Assembly (NCBI GenBank): GCA_022824305.1
Contig: JAJEAD010000087.1
Span: 1-64,000, forward strand
DNA length: 64,000 bases
From: Gammaproteobacteria bacterium
GTDB taxonomy: Bacteria > Pseudomonadota > Gammaproteobacteria > HK1
Reading direction: 5' to 3'
Part shown: piece by piece, positions 45,783-54,354 of the stretch
How the letters are laid out: each line of letters begins with the position of its first letter
Position numbering within the stretch: position 1 is the first letter of the stretch
Translations under genes and position numbers: made by a program
Notes under the pieces: model-generated
Databases searched by the model: none
Told to the model about the DNA's origin: nothing
Seen by the model: only the letters and a program-made list of their open reading frames with translations

Positions 45783-46676
45783 ATGAGCAGTGTGCAGCCG
45801 CTTTCCGCCGACCAGATCGAGGCCTATCACCGGGACGGATACCTGCACCTGCCTGCCTTCCTCTCCCCGGGGGAAGTGGCGCCCGCGTGCGAGGCCATAG
45901 CCCGCGACCCTTCCATCGGCGGGCGCATCGAGCACGTGCACGACGGTGTGGAAGACACGAAGGGCGATCCGCGGAACGGCTATCGGCTCGATTACATCGG
46001 CTGGTTTCGTGAGGGCGACGACTGGCTCGGCACCTGCACCCGACTGCAGCGCATCGCCGAGGCTGCGGCGGCGCTGGTCGGCGAAGGCGTGTATCACTAC
46101 CACTCGAAGCTGGCGTGCAAGCCCAGGATCGGCAGCGGCACCCTGATCTGGCACCAGGATTACGGCGGCTGGTACCAGGACGGCTGCGTCCGCCCCGACA
46201 TGCTCACGTGCGTGATCGCGCTGACCGATGCGAACGAGGAAAGCGGCTGCCTGCGCTTCCTGAAGGGCTCGCACAAGCTGGGCCGCCTGGACCGGATTCC
46301 CGGCGATCATGCCTATGCCAACATCCATCCCCGCCGGCTGGCGGGAATCCTCGATCGTTTCGAGGAGGTGCCGGCGCTCATGCGTCGCGGCGACGGCCTG
46401 TTCTTCCACGGCAACCTCGTGCATTCCTCGGGGCCGAACACCGCGAACTACGACCGGTGGCTGCTGGAGCTCTCGTACAACGCCCTCAGCAACGAGCCGG
46501 TGTTCGACGACCAGAGCCACCACGCGGCCCGGCCCCTCGACGTGGCGCCCGACGACGCGCTTCGCCGCGGCGCCTTCGAAGGGGTCTTCGGCCGCACGCC
46601 CATTCAGGATCTGAGCGACCGCGCCGCCGAAGGCGCTTCGATCTACTATCGCGAAGGGTTCCCGCTGCTGAGCTGA
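45783..46676 (+). CDS. phytanoyl-CoA dioxygenase (PhyH) family oxygenase
   Basis: This 297-residue Fe(II)/2-oxoglutarate oxygenase has metal ligands H124 and D126 (WHQDYGG) and H214 (LVHSSGPN), with R225 for 2-oxoglutarate. PhyH-family enzymes hydroxylate fatty acyl-CoAs, ectoine or natural products; the substrate is unknown. GGAGGAGC directly precedes the ATG at 45783. It stands alone between the AbiEi-like gene and rpe. Confidence 0.88.
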   Translation: MSSVQPLSADQIEAYHRDGYLHLPAFLSPGEVAPACEAIARDPSIGGRIEHVHDGVEDTKGDPRNGYRLDYIGWFREGDDWLGTCTRLQRIAEAAAALVGEGVYHYHSKLACKPRIGSGTLIWHQDYGGWYQDGCVRPDMLTCVIALTDANEESGCLRFLKGSHKLGRLDRIPGDHAYANIHPRRLAGILDRFEEVPALMRRGDGLFFHGNLVHSSGPNTANYDRWLLELSYNALSNEPVFDDQSHHAARPLDVAPDDALRRGAFEGVFGRTPIQDLSDRAAEGASIYYREGFPLLS

Positions 46677-46829
46677 CGTGGCGGGCTCGCCGCGGGCGGT
46701 GCGGCGAAGTCATCGAGGGGATGTCCCGCATCGACCGGAGTGCTTTTCTCCCCCCGGGACTGCACTCCGAGGGCCCTCGAGCGTCGCAATCCTCCGGTGG
46801 CCGGCCCGCGAGCTGCCCTCCCGGGCAGG

Positions 46830-47519
46830 CTAGCCGGCGGCTCGCGTGGAGTTCCCCTGCTCGATGGCGCGGCGCATCGCGGTGACGGTGTCCCGGTAGT
46901 TCTTCGTCCCGAAGATCGCCGAGCCGGCCACGAAGGTGTCGGCGCCGGCGGCGGCCACGTCGGCGACGTTGTCCGGACTGAGGCCGCCGTCGACCTGGAG
47001 GCGCGCCGGTGTGCCCCGTTCGTCGAGCCGGGCGCGGGCGCGCCGCACCTTGTCGAGAGTGGAGGGAATGAACTCCTGGCCTCCGAATCCCGGCTCCACC
47101 GACATCAGGAGGAGCAGGTCGAGGCGCTCGAGCACGCCGTCGGCGAGATGAAGAGGAGAACCCGGGTTCAGCGCGAGGCCCGCGCGGCAGCCGAGATCCC
47201 GGACGAGCCCGATGCTGTCCCCGACGTTCTCGCTCGCCTCGGGGTGAATGGTGATCCAGCTCGCGCCGGCCCGCGCGAAGTCCCGGATCATGCGCTCCAC
47301 CGGCTGCACCATGAGGTGGACGTCGATGGGCGCGGTCACGCCGTGCTCGCGCAGCGCCGCACACACCAGGGGCCCGAAGCTCAGGTTCGGCACGTAGTGG
47401 TTGTCCATGACGTCGAAGTGGATCACGTCGGCGCCCGCTTCGAGCACCGAACACACTTCCTCGCCCAGGCGCGCGAAGTCCGCGGCGAGAATGGAGGGAG
47501 CGATGAAGGGAGGGTTCAC
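46830..47519 (-). CDS. rpe: ribulose-phosphate 3-epimerase
   Basis: This 229-residue TIM barrel has the Rpe motifs [41 protein letters not shown] and VDGGL, including the catalytic Asp pair and metal-binding His residues. It interconverts ribulose-5-P and xylulose-5-P in the pentose phosphate and Calvin cycles. The usual neighbour gph is absent. It ends a minus-strand run that includes djlA 91 bases upstream. Confidence 0.96.
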   Translation of the reverse strand: MNPPFIAPSILAADFARLGEEVCSVLEAGADVIHFDVMDNHYVPNLSFGPLVCAALREHGVTAPIDVHLMVQPVERMIRDFARAGASWITIHPEASENVGDSIGLVRDLGCRAGLALNPGSPLHLADGVLERLDLLLLMSVEPGFGGQEFIPSTLDKVRRARARLDERGTPARLQVDGGLSPDNVADVAAAGADTFVAGSAIFGTKNYRDTVTAMRRAIEQGNSTRAAG

Positions 47520-47610
47520 GCTCCCGGGCGTCGTCGCGGGCGGGTAGCGGGGCGGCCCTCCCCGGAACGCCGGTGAGGCGCCGGACGACTCGGGCTCCGA
47601 GTGGAGCGGC

Positions 47611-48402
47611 TCATGCGCTCCGCGCCTCCTTCAGGCGCTCGTAGGCCGCCTTGATCTCCCGCGTCTTTTCGGTGGCGGCCTTCATCATCTCCTCGGGAAG
47701 ACCCTTGGACACGAGCTTGTCCGGGTGGTGCCGGTTCATCAACCGCCGGTAGGCCCGCTTCACGTCGGCGTCGCTCGCATCGTGCGACACCCCGAGAATC
47801 TTGTACGCCTCCTGCTCGGAGAGCCCGGCTGCCGCTCCCCGGGGTCCGGTGTGGGCGCGTACCACGGCCTCCAGTTGCTCGAGCTCGCCCTCGGCAAGTC
47901 CGAGCGCATCCGCGATGTGGTTCAGCAGGCGGCGTTCGGCATGGTGCACGCTGCCGTCGGCGTAGGCGGCCTGCACCTGGATCTCGACGAAGAGGCGCGC
48001 AAGGTTGAGGCTGTAGCGGCACTCGCGCCGGAACTGGGCTATGACGTCGTCGAGGGGGAACTCGTCGTCGCGGCCCGCGTTGAAGAGGTTCCGGGCCGCC
48101 GCGCGCATCTCGCCGCGCAGGCCGAGCTGGTCCATCACCGCGCCCGCGAGCCGGATCTCCTCCTGGCTCACCCGCCCGTCGGCCTTGGCAATGTGCCCCA
48201 TGACGCCGAAGGTCGCGGAGAAGAAAGCCGCCTGCGCGCGCTCCTGGCGGGTCGCGCCGACATCGTCTCCGGGCAGGGCGCGGAGACTGGCTCTGAGCCC
48301 GCGGTCGAAGCTGTGCCCGAGCGCGGCGCCGAAGAGCGCGCCGAGCGGACCCCCGAGCATGAACCCGAAGGCCCCGCCGATTACCTTGCCCCACCAGCTC
48401 AT
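47611..48402 (-). CDS. djlA: DjlA-type membrane-anchored J-domain co-chaperone
   Basis: This 263-residue protein has a Gly-rich N-terminal membrane segment (about 5-28), a central TerB-like helical domain (about 55-180, [14 protein letters not shown]) and a C-terminal J domain (about 198-263) with the HPD motif in NRHHPDKL. DjlA stimulates DnaK at the inner membrane. The start is set by the membrane segment [10 protein letters not shown]. No strong ribosome site is visible. Confidence 0.92.
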   Translation of the reverse strand: MSWWGKVIGGAFGFMLGGPLGALFGAALGHSFDRGLRASLRALPGDDVGATRQERAQAAFFSATFGVMGHIAKADGRVSQEEIRLAGAVMDQLGLRGEMRAAARNLFNAGRDDEFPLDDVIAQFRRECRYSLNLARLFVEIQVQAAYADGSVHHAERRLLNHIADALGLAEGELEQLEAVVRAHTGPRGAAAGLSEQEAYKILGVSHDASDADVKRAYRRLMNRHHPDKLVSKGLPEEMMKAATEKTREIKAAYERLKEARSA

Positions 48403-48437
48403 CGTGGAATCATCCCGGCGACGCCCGAACCCGCCGC

Positions 48438-49160
48438 CTATCCGGCCGCCACCGAGAGGCCGCGCACCCCGTGACGCTCGATGAGGCGCTGCACGAGCCC
48501 GTTCGTCCTGGCTTCGGCGACGAAGTCGCGCAGGAACCCGGCCCCGCGCGCACGCGCGCGGGGCGTGCCCACCGCCTGCTGCACCGCGGTGAAGCGCCCG
48601 TCCAGGATGCGGGTCCCGGGCACTTCCTCCACGTCGGAGAGCAGGCGAGGGAGGAGGCCTGCCAGCGCCTCGAGCTCGCGCTCGACGAAGAGCGCGCGGG
48701 AGGCGTCGAGACCCCTGGCGCGCACGAGCTCCGCGTGGCGCAGAGTGCGGCTCAGGTAGAGATCGTAGGCGCTGCCCTCGGCCACCGCGATGCGCACTCC
48801 CTCGGCGTCCACATCCACAATCTCGCGCAGGGCCGAGTCCGCGGGCACGAGGTAGGTCGCCTCGATCTCGCAGTAGGCCGGAGTGAACGCAATGGAGCGC
48901 GCGCGCGCGGGCTCGGCGCCGATGAGGCCGATGTCCCACCGCTCGTGGTCGGCCGCGGCGGCGAGCGCGGCCGGCGAGTCGAAGGTCACGTAGGCGACGG
49001 GCACGCCGAGGCGCTCCGCGATCTCCGCCGCCAGGTCGGGGGCGACTCCCTCCGGGTCGCCGGAAGGGCTGCGGCCCGTAACGAGCAGGAAATTGGAAAG
49101 GTTGATCCCGGCTCTCAACGCTCCGCTCGGCGCGAGCTCCCGGCTGACCGCTTCATCCAT
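48438..49160 (-). CDS. family 3 solute-binding-fold protein without signal peptide
   Basis: This 240-residue protein has the type II periplasmic-binding fold of polar amino acid receptors: LRAGINLSNFLLV, GVAPDLAAEIAERLGVPVAYV, WDIGLIGAEPARARSIAFTPAY. It starts directly at the domain with no signal peptide or lipobox, so it is either cytoplasmic or mis-started. No ABC permease genes adjoin. It might sense or bind a small metabolite in the cytoplasm. It lies 35 bases before djlA in the same direction. Confidence 0.75.
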   Translation of the reverse strand: MDEAVSRELAPSGALRAGINLSNFLLVTGRSPSGDPEGVAPDLAAEIAERLGVPVAYVTFDSPAALAAAADHERWDIGLIGAEPARARSIAFTPAYCEIEATYLVPADSALREIVDVDAEGVRIAVAEGSAYDLYLSRTLRHAELVRARGLDASRALFVERELEALAGLLPRLLSDVEEVPGTRILDGRFTAVQQAVGTPRARARGAGFLRDFVAEARTNGLVQRLIERHGVRGLSVAAG

Positions 49161-49366
49161 TCCGTGCCGTCCACCTCGATGAATGGCGGGATTCTACGCG
49201 AGCGGGATGGATGGGGGGCGGGAGCCGGGATGCCGCGGCGGCAGTGGGCACAGGCTCGGGAGACGCGCGAGTCGCGGCCGGCGCCGGGTCGAAGTGGCCC
49301 GAGGGGGCAGGACCACCACCGAGAGCAGGTGGTGGTCTACCGCGGGAAGTCGGTCGGGTCCCGCGG

Positions 49367-49945
49367 CTAGCGGTCGAGCCGCGCCGAGTGTCCGAAGCTC
49401 GCCGTCGGGCTGCGTTTCAGGAGCCGCCGCCGCAGGTCTTCGGCGCGGTCGGACGTGCGGCGTGCCAAAGTGCACACGAACTCTCTCGCGAGTACCCGCC
49501 GGTGCCCGGCATTGGCGCCGGCCCGGAGCGTGCGCCAGCGGGGGTTTCGAATCAGCTCGAAGGTGCCTTCCCCGGTCCCGAAGGCAAGGGTGCGCCATTC
49601 CTCACGGTCGCAGTCGATACTCTCGAAGAAGAGATTCCCCGTTCCCTTCGCGGAGACGAGGAGCATCGTGTAGCGCACCAGATCCGGCGCCGGTTGCGAC
49701 AGCGAGGCGGGATCGAGGAACACGCGTACCCCTTGCTCGAAGGAAGCGGTGTCGAGCTCGACCAGGTCCTGGCCACGGGGAAAGGGCGGCAGTTGAACGG
49801 GGCTGTGCGGCGTCGCCTCTTCCAACGGCACCGGTTTCTCGGCTTCCCGCTGCTCGATGGGACGCACCGAGGGCTGCGCCCGCACGTCTTCCGGCAGCGC
49901 CGCCGCGAAGGCCGCGAGGAGGAGAACCGCCGGCGCTCCCCGCAT
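49367..49945 (-). CDS. CNP1-like secreted protein of unknown function
   Basis: This 192-residue protein has a signal peptide (RGAPAVLLLAAFAAALPEDVRA). Its domain has QLPPFP, VRVFLDPASLS, VRYTMLLVS, IRNPRWRTL and LAREFVC, the conserved blocks of the CNP1-like family, including two cysteines (in IDCDREEW and FVC) that may form a disulfide. Function is unknown in the family. The ATG at 49945 gives a proper signal peptide; an ATG at 49984 would overlap the upstream gene. Confidence 0.7.
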   Translation of the reverse strand: MRGAPAVLLLAAFAAALPEDVRAQPSVRPIEQREAEKPVPLEEATPHSPVQLPPFPRGQDLVELDTASFEQGVRVFLDPASLSQPAPDLVRYTMLLVSAKGTGNLFFESIDCDREEWRTLAFGTGEGTFELIRNPRWRTLRAGANAGHRRVLAREFVCTLARRTSDRAEDLRRRLLKRSPTASFGHSARLDR

Positions 49946-49973
49946 CCTGAAGGGTTGACCTTCCCGACCGGAT

Positions 49974-51623
49974 TCAGGGGTCATAGCCGAAGCGCTCCAC
50001 CCAGGGGGTCAGAGTTTCTATTGCGGGCTTCAGCCACTCTTCGAAGTGCCGGAAACGCCCGACGGAGGACTGGTAGAGGGGGCGCACCACCTGCTCGGCG
50101 CTCGGAGTGGCAGTGTATCGCTCCCGCGCGGTGCGCCGATAGTCGAGCACGGCGTCGTCCCAGGGGAGCCCGAGAAAGGAGAGCAGGGGCGCAAGCGCAT
50201 CGCGCGGGGCGTCGACGAGATGTTCGTAGCGGACTTGGTGCCAGGCGAGCACGCCGGCCTCCAGTACTTCCATGCCGGCCCCCATCACCTCGTCGTAGTA
50301 GGCGACGGTGCTCTCCCAGCTCAGGAAGTTGATCATCGCGGGGTTGAGGTCGAATCGCTGCTGGAAGCAGCTCAGGCACGCGTCGCGGGGATCTCGCACC
50401 GCGAGCAGCACCCGGGCGTCGGGAAAGATGCGTGCGATCAGTCCGAGAAGAATGGTGTTGAGGGGCAGCTTGTCGACGACCAGGCATCCTTCACGACGCG
50501 TGTCCCGGAGCTCCGCGTCGACCCGCTGCCAGTACTCCCGTCGCGCCTCGCGGAGCGCATCCTCGGGCAGCCCCTCGAGGTCGTCGAGGGCGGCGTCGGA
50601 AGCGGCGAAGCGCGCGTAGGCGCCGCCGAGCAGATCGCGCTCCTCGAGGACGAGGATTTCGGGGTGGGAGGACAGCATGGTGTCGAGCAGCGTGGTGCCG
50701 GAACGCGGGAAGCCGAGCAGGAAGACCGGCGCCGCTCCGCTTCCCTCCGGCGCCCGGCGGGGCCAGGCGGAGACGCGCTCGCGCGTGAGGTGCCGGCGCA
50801 GGCGCCGGACGTTCGAGAGCGCCCCGAAAGTCGAAACGTCGTGTCCCAGCTCGGCCATCGCCGGGGCCCGAATCGCCTCGTTGGAACGGCAGTAGGCGGC
50901 GAATGCGGCCTCGTACTCGCCGAGCGCCTCGAGGCACTGCGCCCGCCTGCCTTCGGCCAGCGCTCGCGTCGTCGGATCGAGGTCGCCGCGCTCGACCAGG
51001 CGATCCAGACGCCGGCGCCCCTCTTCGAAGCGCCGTGCCCGAAAGTCGATGTTCGCCAGCGTCAGCGATGCTCCCGCGTGGTCCGCCCGGCGGGCGAGGA
51101 CCCGCCGGCAGAGCGCCGCCGCCTCCTCCGTCCCCGCGCCGTGGGAGAGCAGCTCGGCGAGTCCCGTGCTCGCGTCGACGAAGTCGGGGTTCGACTTGAG
51201 CGCCGCGCGGAAGTGGCGCTCCGCGTCATCCAGTCTCTTCTCGTTCAGCATGAGCCGCGCGAGGTTGAAGTGGGCCGGAGCCAGGCGCGGTGCGCGCGCG
51301 AGCGCCGACTCGAAAGCCTGCCGGGCACGGGCGGCGTCGCCGCGCGCGAGGTGGACGAGGCCGAGATCGTTGTGCACCGCCGCATTGCCGGGATCCAGAC
51401 GGGCGGCCCGGTCGAGAAAGGGCAGGGCGCGTTCCGGCTGCGACGACTGTCCGAGCACGGTGCCCGTCAGCAACAGCGCCGGCACGTCGTCGGGACGGCG
51501 CTCGAGAACCTGGCGGCACTGCTCGAGCGCCCCGTGGAAGTCACCGTGCCGCAGGCGCGTGCGCGCTTCGACGAGATGGTCCCGACCCCGTCCTCTCCGG
51601 CGTCCTCTTGCCGCGCGGCTCAA
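49974..51623 (-). CDS. TPR-repeat sulfotransferase fusion
   Basis: From a TTG that overlaps the preceding stop (TTGA), this is 549 residues. The first 270 residues are TPR helices. The rest is a sulfotransferase with the PAPS 5'-phosphosulfate loop PVFLLGFPRSGTTLLDTML and the 3'-phosphate region AVRDPRDACLSCF. It should transfer sulfate from PAPS to a protein, peptide or glycan bound by the TPRs. The start is uncertain since no ATG lies in frame near the overlap. It is coupled to the oxygenase-like TPR gene. Confidence 0.78.
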   Translation of the reverse strand: MSRAARGRRRGRGRDHLVEARTRLRHGDFHGALEQCRQVLERRPDDVPALLLTGTVLGQSSQPERALPFLDRAARLDPGNAAVHNDLGLVHLARGDAARARQAFESALARAPRLAPAHFNLARLMLNEKRLDDAERHFRAALKSNPDFVDASTGLAELLSHGAGTEEAAALCRRVLARRADHAGASLTLANIDFRARRFEEGRRRLDRLVERGDLDPTTRALAEGRRAQCLEALGEYEAAFAAYCRSNEAIRAPAMAELGHDVSTFGALSNVRRLRRHLTRERVSAWPRRAPEGSGAAPVFLLGFPRSGTTLLDTMLSSHPEILVLEERDLLGGAYARFAASDAALDDLEGLPEDALREARREYWQRVDAELRDTRREGCLVVDKLPLNTILLGLIARIFPDARVLLAVRDPRDACLSCFQQRFDLNPAMINFLSWESTVAYYDEVMGAGMEVLEAGVLAWHQVRYEHLVDAPRDALAPLLSFLGLPWDDAVLDYRRTARERYTATPSAEQVVRPLYQSSVGRFRHFEEWLKPAIETLTPWVERFGYDP

Positions 51624-52894
51624 TCCGGCACCATGTCGAGGCTGACGACGTTCTGCCGCTCCGCTCCCTCCGGGGACCGGAGCGAATGAAAGAGGTAGGA
51701 GGGGAAGAGCACCAGGCGCCCCGGGTCGAGCGCAATCCTGCGCTCGGCGAATCGCGAGCTCCCCCGGTGGCGGGGCGGTGGCGCTCCCAGCTCGACGATT
51801 GGAGGCTCGCACGAGGCGCCGCCCGGCGTGACGGCATAGACGCCGCTCACCCAGCCCCGTTCCCGGATTTCCGTCTCGCTGCAAGCGCCGCCCGGGAGAC
51901 ACAGCATGTCGCCCTCGATGTGGAAGTCGCGAGGACGCCACCTGAGAAAACGGTGTCGATCGTCGTGGGGGCGGTGGTCGAGATACCACTTCGCCGCTTC
52001 GGCAAAGCGGGCGGCGAGGGCGCCGGGGGCGCCTCCGGCGCCTCGAAAGAGCTCGTGGCTGCGCGTGGGGTGGGAGCGGTCGGAGGATGCCGTTCCGTTC
52101 CCGATGTCCGTCAAGGCCCGCGCAAGGTCGGCATCGAAGTCTTTCACCTCCCGGTACGGAGGGGGCGCTTCCATCCGTCGCAGACGTACCAGGCGCTCGA
52201 GATCCAGAAGCGCCCGGCTCGCCTCGTGATCCCCGATGCGGGCGAGCGCGAGCGCTTCGAGCGCCATGGCGTGACGGTTGCGGGCCTCATGGCGCAGGCA
52301 GTGCCGGCATTCCTCGAGCGCTCCCTCCGCGTCACCCGCCTCGAGCCGCAGCTCCGCGAGCAGAATCCGGGGGGCGGGCTGGCCGGGCATCCGATTCGCC
52401 GCCCGCTCGGCCAGGGCGATCGCTTCCGCGAGCTCGCCCTGCTGGCGCAGCGCGGTGGCGAAATTGAAACGGATGAGGGGAGCCGACGCGCCGAGGCGGA
52501 TCGCCTCGCGATAGCTCTCCACCGCGCCGGGGAGATCTCCCTCGCGCTGGCGCAGCACTCCGAGGTCCGCGTGCGCATCGGCGCGCCGGGAATCGATGGC
52601 GATCGCCGCCCGGTAGCTCTCGCCGGCTTCCGTCTCGCGCCCCGATTCGGAGAGCGCCTTGCCGAGATGCACCCGGAGCGTGGCGTCGTCGGGGGCTTGG
52701 GCGATGGCCCGGCGAAAGAGATCGATGGCGCGATCGTGATCGCCGCGACGGCTCCGCAGTATGCCGAGCAGGTGAAGCGCGCCCGCGTGGTCGGGCTCGG
52801 TGTCCACGATCTCCCGGCAGAGCTCCTCCGCCCGCTCCGGGTCGCCTCGGCGCTGATGTGCGATTGCCGCCGCCAGGGCAGCGTCGCTTTCCAT
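51620..52894 (-). CDS. TPR protein with degenerate-looking 2OG-Fe(II) oxygenase domain
   Basis: This 424-residue protein has TPR repeats (about 1-245) and a C-terminal domain of the PF13759 oxygenase type (about 310-424). The distal His and Arg are present (H403, R406 in FHSLRSPEG), but the segment before SGVYAV (340-349, ETEIRERGWV) lacks the usual His-x-His/Asp pair, so metal binding may be impaired or altered. It starts a minus-strand operon with the sulfotransferase and is divergent from the glycine-rich peptide cluster. Confidence 0.68.
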   Translation of the reverse strand: MESDAALAAAIAHQRRGDPERAEELCREIVDTEPDHAGALHLLGILRSRRGDHDRAIDLFRRAIAQAPDDATLRVHLGKALSESGRETEAGESYRAAIAIDSRRADAHADLGVLRQREGDLPGAVESYREAIRLGASAPLIRFNFATALRQQGELAEAIALAERAANRMPGQPAPRILLAELRLEAGDAEGALEECRHCLRHEARNRHAMALEALALARIGDHEASRALLDLERLVRLRRMEAPPPYREVKDFDADLARALTDIGNGTASSDRSHPTRSHELFRGAGGAPGALAARFAEAAKWYLDHRPHDDRHRFLRWRPRDFHIEGDMLCLPGGACSETEIRERGWVSGVYAVTPGGASCEPPIVELGAPPPRHRGSSRFAERRIALDPGRLVLFPSYLFHSLRSPEGAERQNVVSLDMVPD

Positions 52895-53397
52895 ATCGGG
52901 GGGCGTCGGGGTGGCCGGAAAACGTCATTGTAGCCGTCGTCCGCGGCCCGCACGCGCCGGATCGCGCCGGCGCCGGCATCCCCTTGTTCCTGGACATGCG
53001 TCGCGCAACCGGATCAATCCACGCTGCCGCAACCCGGGAGAGCCGCCGCCGGCATGGCGCATGCGTATCCGGGCTCGGGTCCCCGGACCCCGACCGTCGT
53101 GCCGGGAGGGGTGTGGACGGCCGCCTACGGGCGGCTTCTCCGAATCCGACGTGCGCTCGGGCCCGGTCCGCACGTGTGCCGGAGGCGGGGAACCCGTCCC
53201 GGCGCTTGATCGCGGAAGTGCGGTGGGAGGAGAGTTCCCGACACGTTTCGACACGCGTTCACGTCCGGCGGGGGAAGCCCGGAATCGGCGGAAGGCCTGA
53301 CGAGCGGCAAGGCGGCTGCACTTGGCGGTACAGGCGCATCTTCTCGACACTTCGCTCGAGGCGGCCAAAGCGGGCCGCCCGGCCAGGGAGGCAACAC
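52895..53397. promoter_or_regulatory. divergent control region of the peptide cluster
   Basis: These 503 bases separate the TPR-oxygenase gene (minus) from the glycine-rich peptide gene (plus) and should hold promoters for both. A hairpin, GGCCGCC facing GGCGGC at about 53119-53135, is followed by TTCTCC. GGGAGG lies just before the peptide ATG. I see no gene and no clear -35/-10 pair. Confidence 0.4.
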
Positions 53398-53718
53398 ATG
53401 AAGAAGATCATGGACATATCCCAACGCGCGTTTTGCTCTTGCGGCGACGGCGGAGGGGGCGGAGGAGGCGGCGGCTTCGCTTCGGATGCCGCAGAGTGCG
53501 CTACGGACATCGCCAGGGGAGCCGCCGCCGGCGCGATGATCGGGGGTGCGAGCGGCGCGGTCGGCGGAGCTGCCCTCGGGATGACGGGGCTCGCGCCCGG
53601 GGTAGCCGTCGGCGCCACCGCCGGGGCCATCGCCGGCGGGAGTGGAGGCGCCGTCAGCGGCGGCATCAGCGGCGCCATGGACAGCGAAGCCTGCGACAGA
53701 GCCTCGCGCGGTCGATAG
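53398..53718 (+). CDS. glycine-zipper small peptide, putative exported bacteriocin-like precursor
   Basis: This 106-residue peptide starts with a short polar segment containing C13 and C15, then nine glycines (18-26), then a long hydrophobic Gly/Ala core (about 40-93) with repeated G-x-x-x-G spacing, and ends with a charged tail. C34 and C99 flank the core and could form a disulfide. The layout recalls colicin V-like and Blp bacteriocins with glycine zippers, though a classical double-Gly leader is not clear. GGGAGG precedes the ATG at good spacing. It opens the cluster with ACP, KAS and type I secretion genes. Confidence 0.6.
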   Translation: MKKIMDISQRAFCSCGDGGGGGGGGGFASDAAECATDIARGAAAGAMIGGASGAVGGAALGMTGLAPGVAVGATAGAIAGGSGGAVSGGISGAMDSEACDRASRGR

Positions 53719-53821
53719 GCACGCCGGGGAAAGGACTCGACGAGGGCTCTTGCCCCGAGGCGCGCCCGGCCGAATGCGCCGCCGCCACGCCTCGGGGCGG
53801 GGCTCGAGGATTGCCACGAGA

Positions 53822-54082
53822 ATGAACAAGCCCGGAGTGCGGGAGATCCTGTTCTTTGCCGGTATCTTCCTCGTCGTGCATTTCGTGACGAGCCTGTTCG
53901 TCGAGCACGCCTCGTTGCGCGATGCGGCACCCGCTTCGAGCGCTTCGGAAGTCGCGGCCGAGCTGCTGGTTCAGTCGGTGATCGCGGCCTCTCTGGCCGC
54001 ACCGGCCTACTTCGTGCTCATGTCCTGGTACCGGCGTTTCGACTCGAAGCGAAAAGGTCCCGCCGCCGGGGACGAGAAATGA
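53822..54082 (+). CDS. small two-helix membrane protein
   Basis: This 86-residue protein has two predicted membrane helices (about 8-27 and 48-69) and a basic C-terminal tail. I recognise no family. Its stop overlaps the ACP start by an ATGA, so it is translated with the ACP. By position it could be an immunity protein for the glycine-zipper peptide or an export accessory factor; both are inferences. Confidence 0.55.
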   Translation: MNKPGVREILFFAGIFLVVHFVTSLFVEHASLRDAAPASSASEVAAELLVQSVIAASLAAPAYFVLMSWYRRFDSKRKGPAAGDEK

Positions 54083-54342
54083 GGGAGGAGGTCCTGCGCA
54101 TCGTCGCGAGGGAGTACGGTCTCGACGAGGTTCCCGCCCCCACCCTTTCCCTGGTGGACCTCGATGCGGACTCGATTGACCTGATCTGCGTGGTGAGCGC
54201 GCTGGAGGAGCGATTCGGGTTCCAGTTTCCCCTGGATGTCGATGCGCTCGAGCTCGAAACCGTGGGAGACATCGTCCGAACGGTGGAGAAGCACGTCACT
54301 GCTCGCGAAGGTGCCACCCCCCGGCTGCCCGCCCGACAGTAG
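54079..54342 (+). CDS. acyl carrier protein
   Basis: This 87-residue protein has the ACP four-helix pattern and the phosphopantetheine site S32 in LDADSIDLI (DSI rather than the common DSL). It is too far from fatty acid synthesis genes to be the housekeeping AcpP and is paired with a ketoacyl synthase 12 bases downstream. It probably carries an acyl chain for the product of this cluster. It overlaps the two-helix membrane protein gene by four bases. Confidence 0.85.
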   Translation: MREEVLRIVAREYGLDEVPAPTLSLVDLDADSIDLICVVSALEERFGFQFPLDVDALELETVGDIVRTVEKHVTAREGATPRLPARQ

Positions 54343-54354
54343 GCGGAGTACTTC

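Noticed and set aside
53119-53135. Terminator in the divergent control region of the peptide cluster
   Set aside because: The hairpin lies where no known transcript should end, and the T-run is too weak to call.
53822-54082. Calling the two-helix protein an immunity protein
   Set aside because: Only its position supports this; no immunity family resemblance is visible, so it is annotated as unknown.
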